This document shows, one piece after another, positions 14,818 through 26,159 of a DNA stretch of 64,000 nt. Positions within the stretch are counted from its first letter, which is position 1. Every line of letters begins with the position of its first letter. The translations under genes were made by a program, and so were the position numbers. The DNA is from Datura wrightii (lineage: Eukaryota; Streptophyta; Magnoliopsida; Solanales; Solanaceae), in NCBI GenBank assembly GCA_035772735.1, contig JASDFA010000007.1:146195001-146259000 (forward strand), given 5' to 3'. Below the pieces are notes generated by a model that was not told the DNA's origin, ran no database searches, and saw nothing but the letters and a program-made list of their open reading frames with translations.

Positions 14818-15913
14818 AAATAATTTTAATTTTATATATATTATGTAATATTCTCATAAAAGGGTTTAGATGAATTTCTTACGGCCCCAACTTGCGTAAA
14901 AATAATTATAATTATAATAAATCTTTTAAATAGAAATGAATAAATATAATTGATACAGTTATTTCCAAGCAACTTTTATCTACCAAGTTGGAATGAGCGT
15001 AGATAGTGAATATTGGACCAAGTAAAGAAACAGATGACTCAAACATTTGACAAAATCACCGAATCCAACTGTTTCTTAACTGACAAAACCAGATTCCTCA
15101 TACGTGGCATCCATCCCTTAACACCCCCAGAAAAATAACAACAAAATGTCAATCCAAATATTTTACCAACTGGTCAACCTTTTTTTCTTCTTTCCTATTA
15201 CTACCTGGATAGTTGCGGAATTAAAATTTTCCTTAAAAAATTTCGAGTATATAAAAAAAAAATTTAATATTTGCTGTATATGATAATAATTTTTCATATA
15301 TATTTAATGTAATATTTTTTATGAAGGAGATTTGAATGAACTTCTTTCAATATTTTAGTTTAAACAAAGATCAGAGACAAAAAATGATGGAGTTAAAATT
15401 TAAAATTTATAATACTTAATTTTTTAAAAAGATTTACCACATTTTAAAATTAATAATTTTTATATATTTAATATATAATTTAAACTAAAACTACTAAATT
15501 TGAATGAATTCATGACCGATACTCTAGCTCCGATCATGTAAGGAGATTATATTCCTCGAATATTATACTATGGTCTATGCAAATAGGGCCAAAAAATGTT
15601 TTTTTTCATAATATTTAAGTTGTTGAATTTCTTTTTATATGTATATTTTTTACATTTTTGGCTCTGTCACAATATGGTACTATATAAAAAAAAATCAAAA
15701 AAGATATATATATGTCCAACCGTCTAAACGCGTCAACATAATCCTACAGACACCCAATGAAGATCATTCGAAGCTGTTTCTCTTCCTCCTCTTCAAATAC
15801 CTTCCATTTCCATACTCAATATTCTTGCAGCTTCCACCCTTTTCTATCAATACTCCTGACGAAAAACTAAAAGAAAAAAAGAAAGAAAAAGATTACTGCT
15901 ATAACATATTCTT
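14813..15913. other. Upstream region of the PSI-like gene
   Basis: No gene is supported; an ORF overlapping the start of the next gene (15639-15995) has no recognisable similarity and is low complexity. The last 150 bases before the gene are CT-rich, typical of a plant 5' leader. Confidence 0.5.
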
Positions 15914-15941
15914 TATCTATCTATCTATCTACCTATCTATC
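15914..15941. repeat. TCTA tetranucleotide repeat in the 5' leader
   Basis: About seven 'tcta' units, one interrupted, end only a few bases before the chosen ATG at 15946. They are probably transcribed as part of the 5' UTR. Confidence 0.8.
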
Positions 15942-15945
15942 TTCA

Positions 15946-17361
15946 ATGGTTGGTTTTGCCAAAATGGGTTGGCTCAGTACAGACAATTACCATAAGAGCT
16001 CAAAAACAAGAGATGAGGGCAATAAAATGGGAATATTGGCATTTGAGACGGCGAAAATCATGTCAAGATTGCTCTGTTTATACAAATCTCTTTCTGATTC
16101 CGAGATTTGGAAGCTCAAAACAGAGATGAGGTCTCGTGGGGTGGCCTATTTGAATTCCAAAGATGAAGGATTTCTCTTGAGCCTTGCGTGTGCTGAGAGG
16201 CTAGAGGATCTTGATAAAGCCGCGGCGGCCGTGGCAAGATTAGGCCATAAATGCTCTGATTTTGGCCTGAATCGCTTTGATCTTGTATATACGGATCTGA
16301 AACTGGGGATCATTGATTTCGGGAAATTGGAATACGGGTCGAAGGATATTGAGAAAAGAGTTGACAAAATGGAGAAATTGATCAATGCCACCTCCGGATT
16401 GTACGCAGCCTTGGAGAGTCTGACGGAATTGGAGATATCAGAAAGGAAAATGAAGCAGTGGAAGGAGAGAAAAGCATCAGGGCAATTGCAGAAAGTGAAT
16501 TTGGACATGTTTAATCAGAGACTGGAACAGCAGAGGAAACAGGTTCGGCAGTTCAGGGAGATTTCTTTGTGGAGTCAAACGTTCGATAAAAGCGTCGGTC
16601 ACATGGCGCGGATTGTCTGCATAATATATGCTCGAATTTGCCTGGTTTTCGGGCCTTACATCCCTGTTCTTCCCTCTCTTTCGTTGCGGAACATGCGTTC
16701 CTCTCAGCAGAAAGAGATTCTCAAAGTCCAGCCAGAGAATTGTCTGATTGAACCAATAAGGGAACAAATCATTTCGCGCTCCGGACCAATCCCCACGACG
16801 TGTAAGCCTACTCTGGTTCGATTTTACAGCAGAAAATCCATATTTTTCCTTTGCGAAGACGAAGGTTTTGGATCGGAGAAATTGGCGAAAAACAACAGGG
16901 TGTTTCACGCAGCAGGGCCTGCAACAGTGGGCGGTTCAGGGCTCGCGTTGCGTTATGCTAATGTAATCACATTAGTGGAGAAGTACTCGAATCCATCAGA
17001 ATCCGGAGACCTTAATTCACGAGAGAATTTGTACCAAATGCTGCCGGGAAACCTGAAGAAAACAGTGAGATCAAAATTGAGCAAGAATTTGAAGTGTATG
17101 GATGAAGACGAGTCGTTAGCTGAAGGGTGGAGGGATGCTTTGAAGCAAATCATGGAATGGCTAGCGCCGATGGCTCACAACACTTTAAATTGGCAGCTAG
17201 AACGGAATTTGGAGAAGACAAAGTTCGATATCAAGCCTTCTGTTTTGTTGCTGCAGACTTTGCATTATTCCGATAAAGAAAAGACGGAAGCTGCCATTGC
17301 TGATATTTTAGTCGGGTTGAGTTGCATTTGCAAGTGTGAGAATCGACAATGGAGCGAATAG
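15946..17361 (+). CDS. PSK SIMULATOR-like protein (DUF3475 + DUF668)
   Basis: A single-exon gene of 471 codons. The N-terminal part (about residues 30-86, starting ILAFETAK) matches the DUF3475 pattern, and the C-terminal part (about 325-412, from GGSGLALRYANVI to WLAPMAHNTLNWQ) matches DUF668. This is the domain pair of the plant PSI family, of which Arabidopsis PSI1 is linked to phytosulfokine-dependent growth. The middle (about 140-200) is Glu/Lys-rich and likely helical. There is no signal peptide or membrane segment. The start at 15946 is the first ATG of the frame; ATGs at codons 7 and 28 are alternatives. An N-terminal MG (codons 28-29) would suit a myristoylated start, as seen in PSI1, which makes codon 28 a serious alternative. 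Biochemical function of the family is unknown. Codon use and GC content stand out clearly against the flanks, so the gene appears intact. Confidence 0.88.
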   Translation: MVGFAKMGWLSTDNYHKSSKTRDEGNKMGILAFETAKIMSRLLCLYKSLSDSEIWKLKTEMRSRGVAYLNSKDEGFLLSLACAERLEDLDKAAAAVARLGHKCSDFGLNRFDLVYTDLKLGIIDFGKLEYGSKDIEKRVDKMEKLINATSGLYAALESLTELEISERKMKQWKERKASGQLQKVNLDMFNQRLEQQRKQVRQFREISLWSQTFDKSVGHMARIVCIIYARICLVFGPYIPVLPSLSLRNMRSSQQKEILKVQPENCLIEPIREQIISRSGPIPTTCKPTLVRFYSRKSIFFLCEDEGFGSEKLAKNNRVFHAAGPATVGGSGLALRYANVITLVEKYSNPSESGDLNSRENLYQMLPGNLKKTVRSKLSKNLKCMDEDESLAEGWRDALKQIMEWLAPMAHNTLNWQLERNLEKTKFDIKPSVLLLQTLHYSDKEKTEAAIADILVGLSCICKCENRQWSE

Positions 17362-18121
17362 TGATTCCTGGTCCATGGAAAAAAAAAAACTGGTGAATTT
17401 TTTCCATCATGTAGTTAGACCATGGCACATATTAGCTAGGTTGTGGAAAAGAAATCACATTTTCTTTTAAAAATACAAATACTCTTTCTTGATTTACTTT
17501 ATCCAATTTTCCTAATTCTTTTAGCAGGGTAACTGCAACAGTTTCACGCTGATGAGTATATGTATAAATGATCTCTTCATTTCCCAATGTTTTGATTTAT
17601 GGTTAATTCACCTTTTTCTTGTATGAATATGAATAAACTAATGAGAGACAACACATCATATTCCAAATTGTGCTGCATATTTACTGTAAATGATGAATAA
17701 GAGCCGGGTCATGAATACCATTTATTTGTATCAAACACTTATCATCATTGCCTAAAAGCTATAGACTATAACAAGAGCGTAACTTTATTTCTTAATCAAC
17801 CCATCAAGCAAGTATCCTGTTCGACCATTGACCCCAAATCGGGCCATCACCAGGGCCTCATCATAGGTAGGATGTTTGCATTACGTAACTCTTGTTATGA
17901 AAGAATCAAAAAGAAAAGATTCAGAAAGAAAATTACTTGTCCATAAAAACCAATCCTTGCAAGTTACAAACACCAATCGAAACAGTACAGACAACCAAAC
18001 TTTTTAGGTAAAAATCAAAACAAAAGACTCAGAGAAAACAAGGACTCTATCTGATCATAATCCACAGTCACAAAAACACCAATTCATTTGTACTATAATG
18101 AAATCAAATTGCAGAGGATGA
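17362..18121. other. 3' flanks of two convergent genes
   Basis: The probable 3' UTR of the PSI-like gene and that of the inhibitor-like gene face each other here, with a short MITE between them (17768-17898). No other gene is seen. Confidence 0.6.
17768..17898. mobile_element. Short MITE-like repeat, copy 1
   Basis: The ends are inverted (ATAACAAGAGCGTAA and the complement of TTACGTAACTCTTGTTAT). The interior 'aactttatttcttaa...cccatcaagcaag' recurs at 27370-27420. This copy lies between the convergent PSI-like and inhibitor-like genes. Confidence 0.55.
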
Positions 18122-18400
18122 TCAGCCGATACTTGGAGGCATACTGACTCTGTTGAAATGATCAACAAGAATCCGAACTCTCGAGTCACAAAAATCTTGA
18201 GTCAACGCCCAAGGCGGATGGATGATTTGAATTATTTGTAACTTTGGCATCTCTGTTTTAATCACCTTTGCAGCTTCATCACCTAAAAGTCCAACCAGTT
18301 CAGGCCAGGTCTTGGGACAATGAGCAGATGATATAGAACAATATTCCTCATCATGCTTATGTTGTTGAAATTGTGAACAATGACACTTTTCACTCTCCAT
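18122..18400 (-). CDS. Potato inhibitor I-like small protein
   Basis: 92 codons on the minus strand, starting at the ATG at 18400. The segment TWPELVGLLGDEAAKVIKTE (about residues 31-50), followed by RVRILVD and a C-terminal PPSIG, is the signature of the potato inhibitor I (MEROPS I13) family of serine protease inhibitors. The N-terminal 30 residues are Cys/His-rich and show no hydrophobic signal peptide, so unlike wound-induced secreted inhibitors this one is probably cytosolic. The reactive loop is unusual: two prolines and a tryptophan (PPWALT, about 63-68) sit where a smooth extended loop is normal, so inhibitory activity is uncertain. The gene is intronless as read. Confidence 0.8.
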   Translation of the reverse strand: MESEKCHCSQFQQHKHDEEYCSISSAHCPKTWPELVGLLGDEAAKVIKTEMPKLQIIQIIHPPWALTQDFCDSRVRILVDHFNRVSMPPSIG

Positions 18401-19855
18401 GGTCTTTCAAGAATTTGAATTCTGATGCAAATACAAGAAACTCTTATATGACCTGATTTCAGGTTGCTTAAAATTGATGCAACTAATCATCTTTACTTAG
18501 CCTAATAATTAAGCCACCTAAATATATTAGAAATTGCACTGATTAACCATCCTGTATTGTTTAGGGGTGCATCTTTGACTCTTAACAATTAAGTAATTGT
18601 CATTTTCATTTGGGTTTTTTTTTGGTCCCTTAATCATTAGCATATCTAGTTAATTAGGTAGTGCCTAGTCTCATAAGCACATGACTCAGATTTAGATCTA
18701 GTAAAATTTTCAACGTCCATATTTGGCATCGGGAGTAACTAGAATTGAACAAATACATATTGTGCGGTAGACTTTCACCCATATCATTATAACTGTAAAC
18801 TTTAGTTGCTTATCTTGACTTGGCATCATTCCGGGTGTGTACAGTATGGAGAAGAAATATCTGTTGAAATTTTTTCACGTTTGGTTAATCAAAATTTTTA
18901 GAAAATATTTTTTCTAGGAAAATAAGTTTCCTAAAAATATGAAAAATAAGTTTTCTACTCGAAGTAGGGAAAACAAGTTTCACTAATGGCATTTCATATT
19001 GATTGTTATTCCACCCTCTAATACACATCATTTTTACCTCACCCTCTTATTCACCCACATCTTCCATAATATTTATCTAGATTATATATAAATAATTTTA
19101 AGATAATATATTTTGTTGATATATTGAACACACAAAAAAAATATTTATTTCTCTAAAATACATTTATTTATACCGAACAACAGGACTTCGAGATTTTAAA
19201 TTAGTTCACTCTTTTTCAAAAACAAAATCTCGTGGTCATCTTCAAATATAGATATTCACCTAACCGTTTGAATTTATGCGCCTAATTTGACTTTACGAAA
19301 CACATAAGAAAACTTTAGTCTTAAAATTTTTAAGCTTGGAAATGGAGAAAGAAATATGGGGCACTTAGTTTGTGAAAAAACATATTCTTAAGTTATAGGT
19401 ACCATGAGCAAATTAAACTAACCTCCTAATATATAAGGAGTGAATGTATAGGTACTATGAGTGAAACTATTACTTCATTCATTGTAATTTTCTTGAATTT
19501 CATGATACTTTTTTGGGAATCTTAACCTTTATAAGTGAAAATCTAGTTTTGCGTCATGGCGTTCAAACAAGTTTCGTCATAATTTTTTATTTTTTTTAAT
19601 CTTATAAAAGTGATACATGAAATAACCCCGATATAAAATACTGCTGGAGTTTAAAGTTACGGTAAGTAAAATTTTAGCATAATATGTTATAATTTCATAA
19701 ATTCCGAGAGTTTCAAACACGGAGTTCAAATTTTCAGTTGTTCAAACTCCGCAAAACATTTCTAGAAACTAAATTGATAAATGTTCAAATTGGAGTAAAA
19801 TTTAACGAAAATTTTCGTGTTTTAACTAGGAGTATTATCATTCAAAAAAAAAATA

Positions 19856-19858
<3 letters not shown>

Positions 19859-19902
<44 letters not shown>
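19859..19902. repeat. (TA)n microsatellite, over 20 units
   Basis: Uninterrupted TA run, likely length-polymorphic. Confidence 0.95.
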
Positions 19903-19906
<4 letters not shown>

Positions 19907-20123
19907 TTATAAAATGACTATATGTTGAATAATTTTAAAGCAATTATAAAATATGAATTAGTGGTCCGAAAAATGGCTATGTGCACATTCCCCTGCAAAA
20001 CATGGAGGGAAGAAGAGAGCGGGATAAAATTAGAGACTTATTGTTACATTATATAAACAATTTAAATAACAGCGAGTTAATCTAAATAGCTGTTTATTCA
20101 ATCACTTATATTAAAAATAATCT

Positions 20124-20126
<3 letters not shown>

Positions 20127-20162
<36 letters not shown>
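20127..20162. repeat. (TA)n microsatellite
   Basis: Uninterrupted AT/TA run of about 18 units. Confidence 0.95.
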
Positions 20163-20168
<6 letters not shown>

Positions 20169-21058
20169 TATATATCAAAAAATAAATAATAAATTCGATT
20201 AGCTATTTATATAAAAATTCTGAAAACTCTCTGGGCTTCTAGTTTTTTGGATTAGATTAAAGCCCAACCTACAAATAGTATTCCTATTTCAGTGCAAGTG
20301 TGCAACACAGTACTGTAGACTTTTGTTCACATGGAGTCCCCTTGATTTTAGGAAGGACTAGAGACTAGAGAGAGTCCACTCATAACAATAAGGCCCAATA
20401 ATATTTTGAAAAAGAAAAACTACATAAATACTAGTAAATGAATAAAATACTTTAAAATTTATAATTATTAATTAAATTATATAATTTATAATTTCTTTGA
20501 ATATAATAATTTTTTCATAAAAAAAAGGTCTGTTAAATTTCGTATAATTAAGTCGATTAAATTAAATAAGAATATTTTATAAAATTAATTAGTCCCTACA
20601 AAATCTTCATTCTACTAAAAAATACTATATATTAATGATGAAACATTATCATCAGATGCTACAAATACTCCAGCCGTTACAATTTTTGTGTACTTTTATT
20701 TTCTCTTTAATAAAATTAAGGGAAAGAGCTCAGATATGCTGTCGAAAATGTTTATTTATATCATCTGTTAATAGTTAGGCTCATTAATATCACTGCCGTT
20801 ACTTCAAAGGGTCATTCATATCATTATTTTTTAACAGACTTAATACCTAATTTTAATTGTATACATGACAATGTTTAAGTGGGCCACTTTACTTAGAAAA
20901 ATTCACCTATTAAGCAGCCTAAAACTACTTAACCCATACCCAAAAAAACGCACCCACTTTTAACCCAACCCATTATTATTAAATTAAATCTTTTACTACC
21001 TCATAAAATTTTCCTATCCATCTTCTTCTACCCGATGACTTCCCCCATCTAGCCTAGA

Positions 21059-21265
21059 ATCATATTAACCAAAAGGCAAGGAGAAGGCAAAAAAGAAGAA
21101 ATCAAAGTAACAAGTGAAATGAAAATATTTGAGAAGCAAAGAGAAGCTGAGGTAGTTGAGGCGAGTGCCCAGTTGGCTAAGAAGAAAGCAAGGCAGTCTC
21201 AGATTGCCACGCTGGCCGAGGTGGAAGCCGAGAAGGCGGTGGCCATAAGAGAAGCAAAGCTGTAA
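21059..21265 (+). pseudogene. Flotillin-like gene fragment
   Basis: An open stretch read from 21059 to a stop at 21263 gives RQGEGKKEEIKV, then KIFEKQREAEVVEA, AQLAKKKA, and AEVEAEKAVAIREAKL. This matches the coiled-coil part of plant flotillin-like proteins (family pattern: RQGEG.KEEIKV, ENQ.EA.VA.A, LAKKKA, VAEVEA.KAVALREAEL). Only about 68 residues are present, with no N-terminal SPFH domain, and a stop closes it where the family continues. It is far more GC-rich than its flanks. It is best read as a captured or duplicated fragment of a flotillin gene and not as a working gene. Confidence 0.7.
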
Positions 21266-21469
21266 ATGTAACTTTGCACAGGGTCTAGGGCAAATCGAAA
21301 TCTTAATTCAGATGTTACCTTGTACCTTGCCCGATATACTTTTTATTGAACTAAATCTAATTAAACTTTAACTATCACGTGTCATTTTCAAACATACTCA
21401 ACTATTAAATTCATATTTTATTCAATACATCTTGATTATGTCATGAAGTGAAATTGCATCAAAATACTA

Positions 21470-22258
21470 GAGTTAATTTCTCATATGGTCACTCAACTAT
21501 GGATAATTCACTTAGAAAGTCACTTTTCTTTGCTTTAACTCAAAGGTCACTCAATTATTGGTGTTTCAGTCACAAAGTCACTTAACTATTGGTATTTCAC
21601 TCACAAAGTCACTCAACCAATTAGATAATATTTTCATTTAATTTTTCTGATATAGAATTTTTATTTTAACCCAAATTCATAAGAAACAAAAAATTATTTA
21701 TCTTAACCATTTTATTAACCCGCCCCATTGACCCGACCTATTACAAGAATGCAATTTTGATATTTTTCATTTTTTGTTTTAAAGAATGCTTCTTTCGTTT
21801 TAAATCTAGAAGTCATTCAGTTTAAATTTTTCATTCTATTTTTTAAATAACAATCTCTTATAATTAAATTTCAACCGGAATACATTTATTCTTCGTTAAT
21901 CAAGGCTAGCATTTTAAAAATGTAAAATATCAAAATAAGAATAAGAATGAATATTATTAAAAATAGCAAAAGAAAATCATACTGGTAAATTAAAATCATA
22001 AACTTTTAAAATTTAGGGGTCGGCTCAAGTGGGGCGGGTTAATGAAATGGTAAAAATGAATAGATTTTTGTTTCTTATAAATTTGAGTTAAAATTAAAAT
22101 TTTATATTCAAAAATTAAATGAAAAAATTATATAACTGGTGGAAGTGACTTTGTGAGTGAAACACCAACAATTGAGTGACTTTTGAGTTATAAAGTAAAT
22201 AAAAACGACTTTATAAGTGAACTATATATAATTGAGTGACCATCTAAGAAATTAACTC
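21470..22258. mobile_element. Long-TIR DNA element (about 790 bp)
   Basis: The left end (GAGTTAATTTCTCATATGGT) and the complement of the right end (GAGTTAATTTCTTAGATGGT) stay alignable for roughly 120 bases, with a repeated 'cactca'/'gtcactt' unit inside each arm. Long TIRs suggest a Mutator-like non-autonomous element, but no clean 9-bp target duplication is visible. No coding capacity. Confidence 0.65.
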
Positions 22259-23379
22259 CAGCCGAGGAGTAAAATATGATGAAAGGAAAAAGAATTTATA
22301 AACTTTGTGGAGCTTGAATTCTCGGTATATGAATAATTAAGGGTGTTTACGGATCAATTTAATTTAATTATTGATCAAAATTAAAATTAAACAAAATTAA
22401 TTAATTTTAAAATTATTAAAATCAAATTGAATTAATTAAAATATATATTTATTGCTTGAGATAATTCCTACAAGAATGCCACGTAGCTGTGGTCCAAGGA
22501 TTGGTGAAATGCACAATAAGTTCACAATAACTGCATGAGTGTTTTATTAAAGACAAATAACAAGTTTCTGGTAGTCCAAGCAGCCAAAATTAACTACTTT
22601 TATTTAAAATAAATTTTAGTTGATTATCCCTTTTTGTGTAGCGGTTTAGTAAATGTTTTGTTTTTTACAGTATATAAAATTTTTGGATCACAATTTAAAA
22701 TTTTAAAAAATTATTTGGAGCAAAAAAAAAAATTATAAAAATTTTAATTTCGCGATTCAAACTTCATACAGGTGAGTTGCTGTCTAAATTTCAAAATGTG
22801 AACAGATTTTATATAAATTTTATAAAATATTTGTTCTCGTTTGTGAGGACATACGTCGAATAACTTTATCAGCCATAAATAAAAACATTTAAAACGAAAA
22901 TTAAAACTCTACTACCAATATATGCTGCGAAATTATAGTTTTGATGGAAAAATAATTCAAATTTTAATATTTTCATATATATAATTTAAGGCAAGACCTT
23001 TAAATTTATAAATCATAAAAAAGTAAAATAAAAAGATACAAATTCAAAAGCATCTTTTTGATATAATTCAAAATATGTTTTTTTCTCATTTCGCATTCAC
23101 CAAAACAACAATACCAACAAAAGAACATTCATGGAGGAAAAAGGCAGCTCAAATATTGATCTCAAAGCCAACTAGTTCCCAGAAGCCTCCATTTTGTTGT
23201 TAATCTAGTTTCTAGGACATTCAATTTTTTTTAAAAAAAAATAAAAAATACTAGCCACGTCACAAAATAAAGTCCTGATCAAGATGTCCACGTAATATAG
23301 CCAATCCACCATCGTGTGGTCAATATAAATTTGCAATCCAAAATCAGCAACACTGTCATATACTCCAAATAACTTGTGC
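22259..23379. other. Upstream region of Rubisco activase
   Basis: No gene seen. The last 250 bases contain sequences typical of light-regulated plant promoters: CCACGT (23288-23293) and a CCAAT motif (23301-23305). These are assigned by motif only. Confidence 0.45.
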
Positions 23380-23387
23380 TATATAAA
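23380..23387 (+). promoter_or_regulatory. TATA box of Rubisco activase
   Basis: TATATAAA lies 125 bases before the ATG at 23512. This places the transcript start near 23410-23415, followed by a leader of about 100 bases. Confidence 0.65.
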
Positions 23388-23511
23388 TTCTCTACCTTCC
23401 CCTACAATTCTATTCAACAATCAACTAATTTATCTCAGCTAAATATTTTAAGAGCTTGTGATCTATTGTTTGATTAACATATTTGTCAAAAAAAAAAAAA
23501 AAGATTAAAAA

Positions 23512-25931
23512 ATGGCTAGCTCTGTCTCAACTGTAGCAGCTGCCAACAAAGTACTGGTATTTTTTTTTTCCTCTTCACAATTTAATACATGGGAACTTGT
23601 TTGCTATGGTCAAATAATATTTAATGAAATCTAATCTGTCTTTACCTTTGTTTTAGCATGGAAACAATAATGATTCTTGTTTGTTTAGTAAGATTCCAGC
23701 ATTAATTCTTCTTTGGGCAGTCAATTTCACTAGAAACAAAAGTAACTACAAGTTAAAAGTATTCCACTTGTATCTTATGTAACTAATGTTGGTCATATAC
23801 TGTCAAATGGGATATTGTACAAAAGAAATTCAGTGAAAATAGGAGTAGTATATTGCCTTCGGAGATTAGTTCAAGTGGCAAAGGTAAGAGGTTCGGCCCT
23901 GCGTCATGTGAACTAAGTCTTGATAATAAAGTGGAGAAGGATAGAAGGGTGAGTCCGTTATATTCGAGTTTCGAAGGCTGCGTTGGTCATATGGGTTAAT
24001 CTTCAGATGATTTTCTTGTCATTAAAAAAAGAAGATTATTAATTTGTCCTAGTTAATGACTAGAAATTGGATAATATGTGTCATTTCTTTAATGGCAAAA
24101 CTAGCAAGAAATTTAATGGATTGATTTTGGGAATGTTCATGTTATAATATTGATAGATATACTTGGCCTGTGATTTATATCTAACAAAATTGGGTACTAG
24201 AAAGTAGATTCTGTACTTTGTTCAAAGAAACTTAAGTAGTACCAGGTATCAGTGCCACTTATACTAAGAGAACACTTTTGGTGCAGTTGAGTTTGAACAA
24301 CTCTGTTGCTGGAAGTTCAGTTCCAAGCACTGCCTTCTTTGGCAAATCCTTGAAGAAGGTGAATGCGAAGGGCGCTTCCAGCCACAAGGTTTTGAACAGG
24401 AGCTTCAGGATTGTAGCCCAAGAACAAGAAATAGATGAGATAAAACAGACCGATCAGGACAGATGGAAGGGCCTTGTCACGGACATGTCTGATGATCAAC
24501 AGGACATCACCAGGGGAAAGGGTATGGTAGATTCTCTTTTCCAAGCTCCAGTGGGTACTGGTACTCACCATGCTGTCTTGTCATCCTACGAGTACATCAG
24601 CCAGGGTCTTCGTCAGTAAGCCACTTCACTAACTTTTGGAAGTTGAGGTATAAATATAATCAATCCAAAAATATGAATCTCAAATGAAAATGTTCGCCTG
24701 ATTATTAATTCCAGATACAACCTGGACAACACACTGGATGGATTCTATATTGCTCCTGCTTTCATGGACAAGCTAGTTGTCCACATCACAAAGAACTTCT
24801 TGAAATTGCCCAACATCAAGGTCTGTCATTAAAATTTGGCTTAAAAATTCTTCATCACGGTATATTATGGCATAAGTTGAATGATTTTAATCTTGTCAAA
24901 TTTTCTTATAGGTACCATTAATTTTGGGTATCTGGGGAGGCAAAGGTCAAGGAAAGTCCTTCCAGTGTGAGCTTGTCTTCAGGAAAATGGGAATCAAGTG
25001 AGTATTAATGACTTGATCACATAAGATCATTTTATGAAAGTCAATAAATTTTCAGAACGAAATTACTCACTTATGTTTGTGTCTTGATTATTTGCAGCCC
25101 CATCATGATGAGTGCTGGAGAATTGGAAAGTGGAAATGCAGGAGAGCCAGCAAAATTGATTAGGCAAAGGTACAGAGAGGCAGCTGAAGTCATCAGGAAA
25201 GGAAACATGTGTGTCCTCTTCATCAACGATCTCGATGCAGGAGCTGGTAGAATGGGTGGAACTACCCAATACACAGTTAACAATCAGATGGTGAATGCCA
25301 CCCTCATGAACATTGCAGATAACCCGACGAATGTCCAGCTCCCCGGTATGTACAACAAGCAAGAGAATGCCAGGGTTCCCATTATAGTCACAGGTAACGA
25401 CTTCTCCACATTGTATGCCCCTCTTATCCGTGATGGTCGTATGGAGAAGTTCTATTGGGCACCAACCAGGGAGGACAGAATTGGTGTATGCAAAGGTATT
25501 TTCAGAACTGACAGTGTACCTGATGAGCACGTTGTAAGGCTTGTCGACGCCTTCCCTGGACAATCTATTGGTAAGAACACTCAAATCTGTGACCATACAA
25601 AAAGGACTTCGAAATGATGAAACTTATGGGTGTATTTGTTCTTAAAACAGACTTCTTTGGTGCTCTGAGGGCAAGAGTATATGACGATGAAGTCAGAAAG
25701 TGGATTCAGAGCACTGGAATCGAACAGGTTGGGGAAAAACTATTGAACTCTATTGAAGGACCTCCAACTTTTGAGCAACCAAAGATGACAATTGAGAAGC
25801 TCCTGGAGTACGGAAAATTGCTAGTCCAAGAGCAAGAGAATGTGAAGAGAGTTCAATTGGCTGACAAGTACCTCAAAGAGGCAGCACTCGGAGATGCAAA
25901 TGCAGATGCCATCAACACGGGAAACTTCTAA
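23512..25931 (+). CDS. RCA: Ribulose bisphosphate carboxylase/oxygenase activase, chloroplast precursor
   Basis: An AAA+ ATPase that removes inhibitory sugar phosphates from Rubisco in the chloroplast stroma. Six coding exons join in frame: 23512-23556, 24287-24615, 24715-24820, 24912-24997, 25098-25570 and 25651-25931 (1320 nt, 439 codons plus stop). All introns are GT-AG. The first about 58 residues are Ser/Val/Lys-rich and look like a transit peptide. Walker A is GGKGQGKS (169-176) and Walker B is VLFINDLD (228-235); AGAGRMGGTTQYTVNNQM and GNDFSTLYAPLIRDGRMEKF are highly conserved family blocks. The protein ends at ...INTGNF, where short (beta) forms normally continue FYG, because a TAA replaces the Tyr codon. 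An apparent remnant of the alpha-form extension lies 110 bases downstream. The transit peptide is divergent, suggesting a minor paralogue. A partial duplicate lies at 40.0 kb. Confidence 0.95.
23857..24032 (+). mobile_element. SINE-like insertion in RCA intron 1
   Basis: A tRNA-like head carries a box A-like TTAGTTCAAGTGG (about 23866) and a box B-like GGTTCGGCCCT (about 23891). The tail ends 'cttgtcattaaaaaaa', as plant SINEs do. The box spacing is a little short and no target duplication is clear, so the call is tentative. It is in the sense orientation of the host gene. Confidence 0.45.
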
Positions 25932-26039
25932 TGTTTGCCAAAACCTAAAGAAGAGGTTTGATCTCCGTTTCAAATGTTCTATCGATAAGTTGTAGATGTC
26001 GTAGGATTTTCTTAAATTTTTCATTATTTTGTGGATGCA

Positions 26040-26120
26040 GGAAACTAAGAGAAGCCTGCAACAAAACCTTGATCTACCTTTTACAAGTGATGAAGGAACC
26101 TATCTCTTCAAAATTTCGGA
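26040..26120 (+). pseudogene. Relic of the RCA alpha-form C-terminal exon
   Basis: After a good acceptor (ttgtggatgcag, ending 26040), one frame gives REACNK and the next gives NLDLPF.TSDEGTYLF. The alpha-form extension of the family has a block of the type EGC-T-DP, then NFDPTARSDDGTC and a short tail. The order EAC, N-D-P-like, SD-E/D-GT, aromatic fits, with one frameshift and the second redox Cys replaced by Tyr. The duplicate at 40.6 kb reads KLDPPF and DEGTYLFKF, supporting the alignment. If right, the redox-regulated isoform has been lost from this gene. This is an inference from weak but ordered similarity. Confidence 0.5.
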
Positions 26121-26159
26121 GGAACTTTTGTGACAGTAGCTATAGGATACAAATTGTGT

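Larger units (their letters stand above)
18401..21055. other. Intergenic DNA with two long TA microsatellites
   Basis: No gene recognised. Long pure TA tracts occur at 19859-19902 and 20127-20162; the rest is AT-rich without clear repeat ends. Confidence 0.55.

Noticed and set aside
15639..15995. 118-codon ORF overlapping the start of the PSI-like gene
   Set aside because: Low-complexity composition with a tetranucleotide repeat, in another frame, with no similarity.
19859..20162. Possible CRISPR or satellite array
   Set aside because: Simple TA microsatellites only; there are no spaced direct repeats of the CRISPR kind anywhere in the window.
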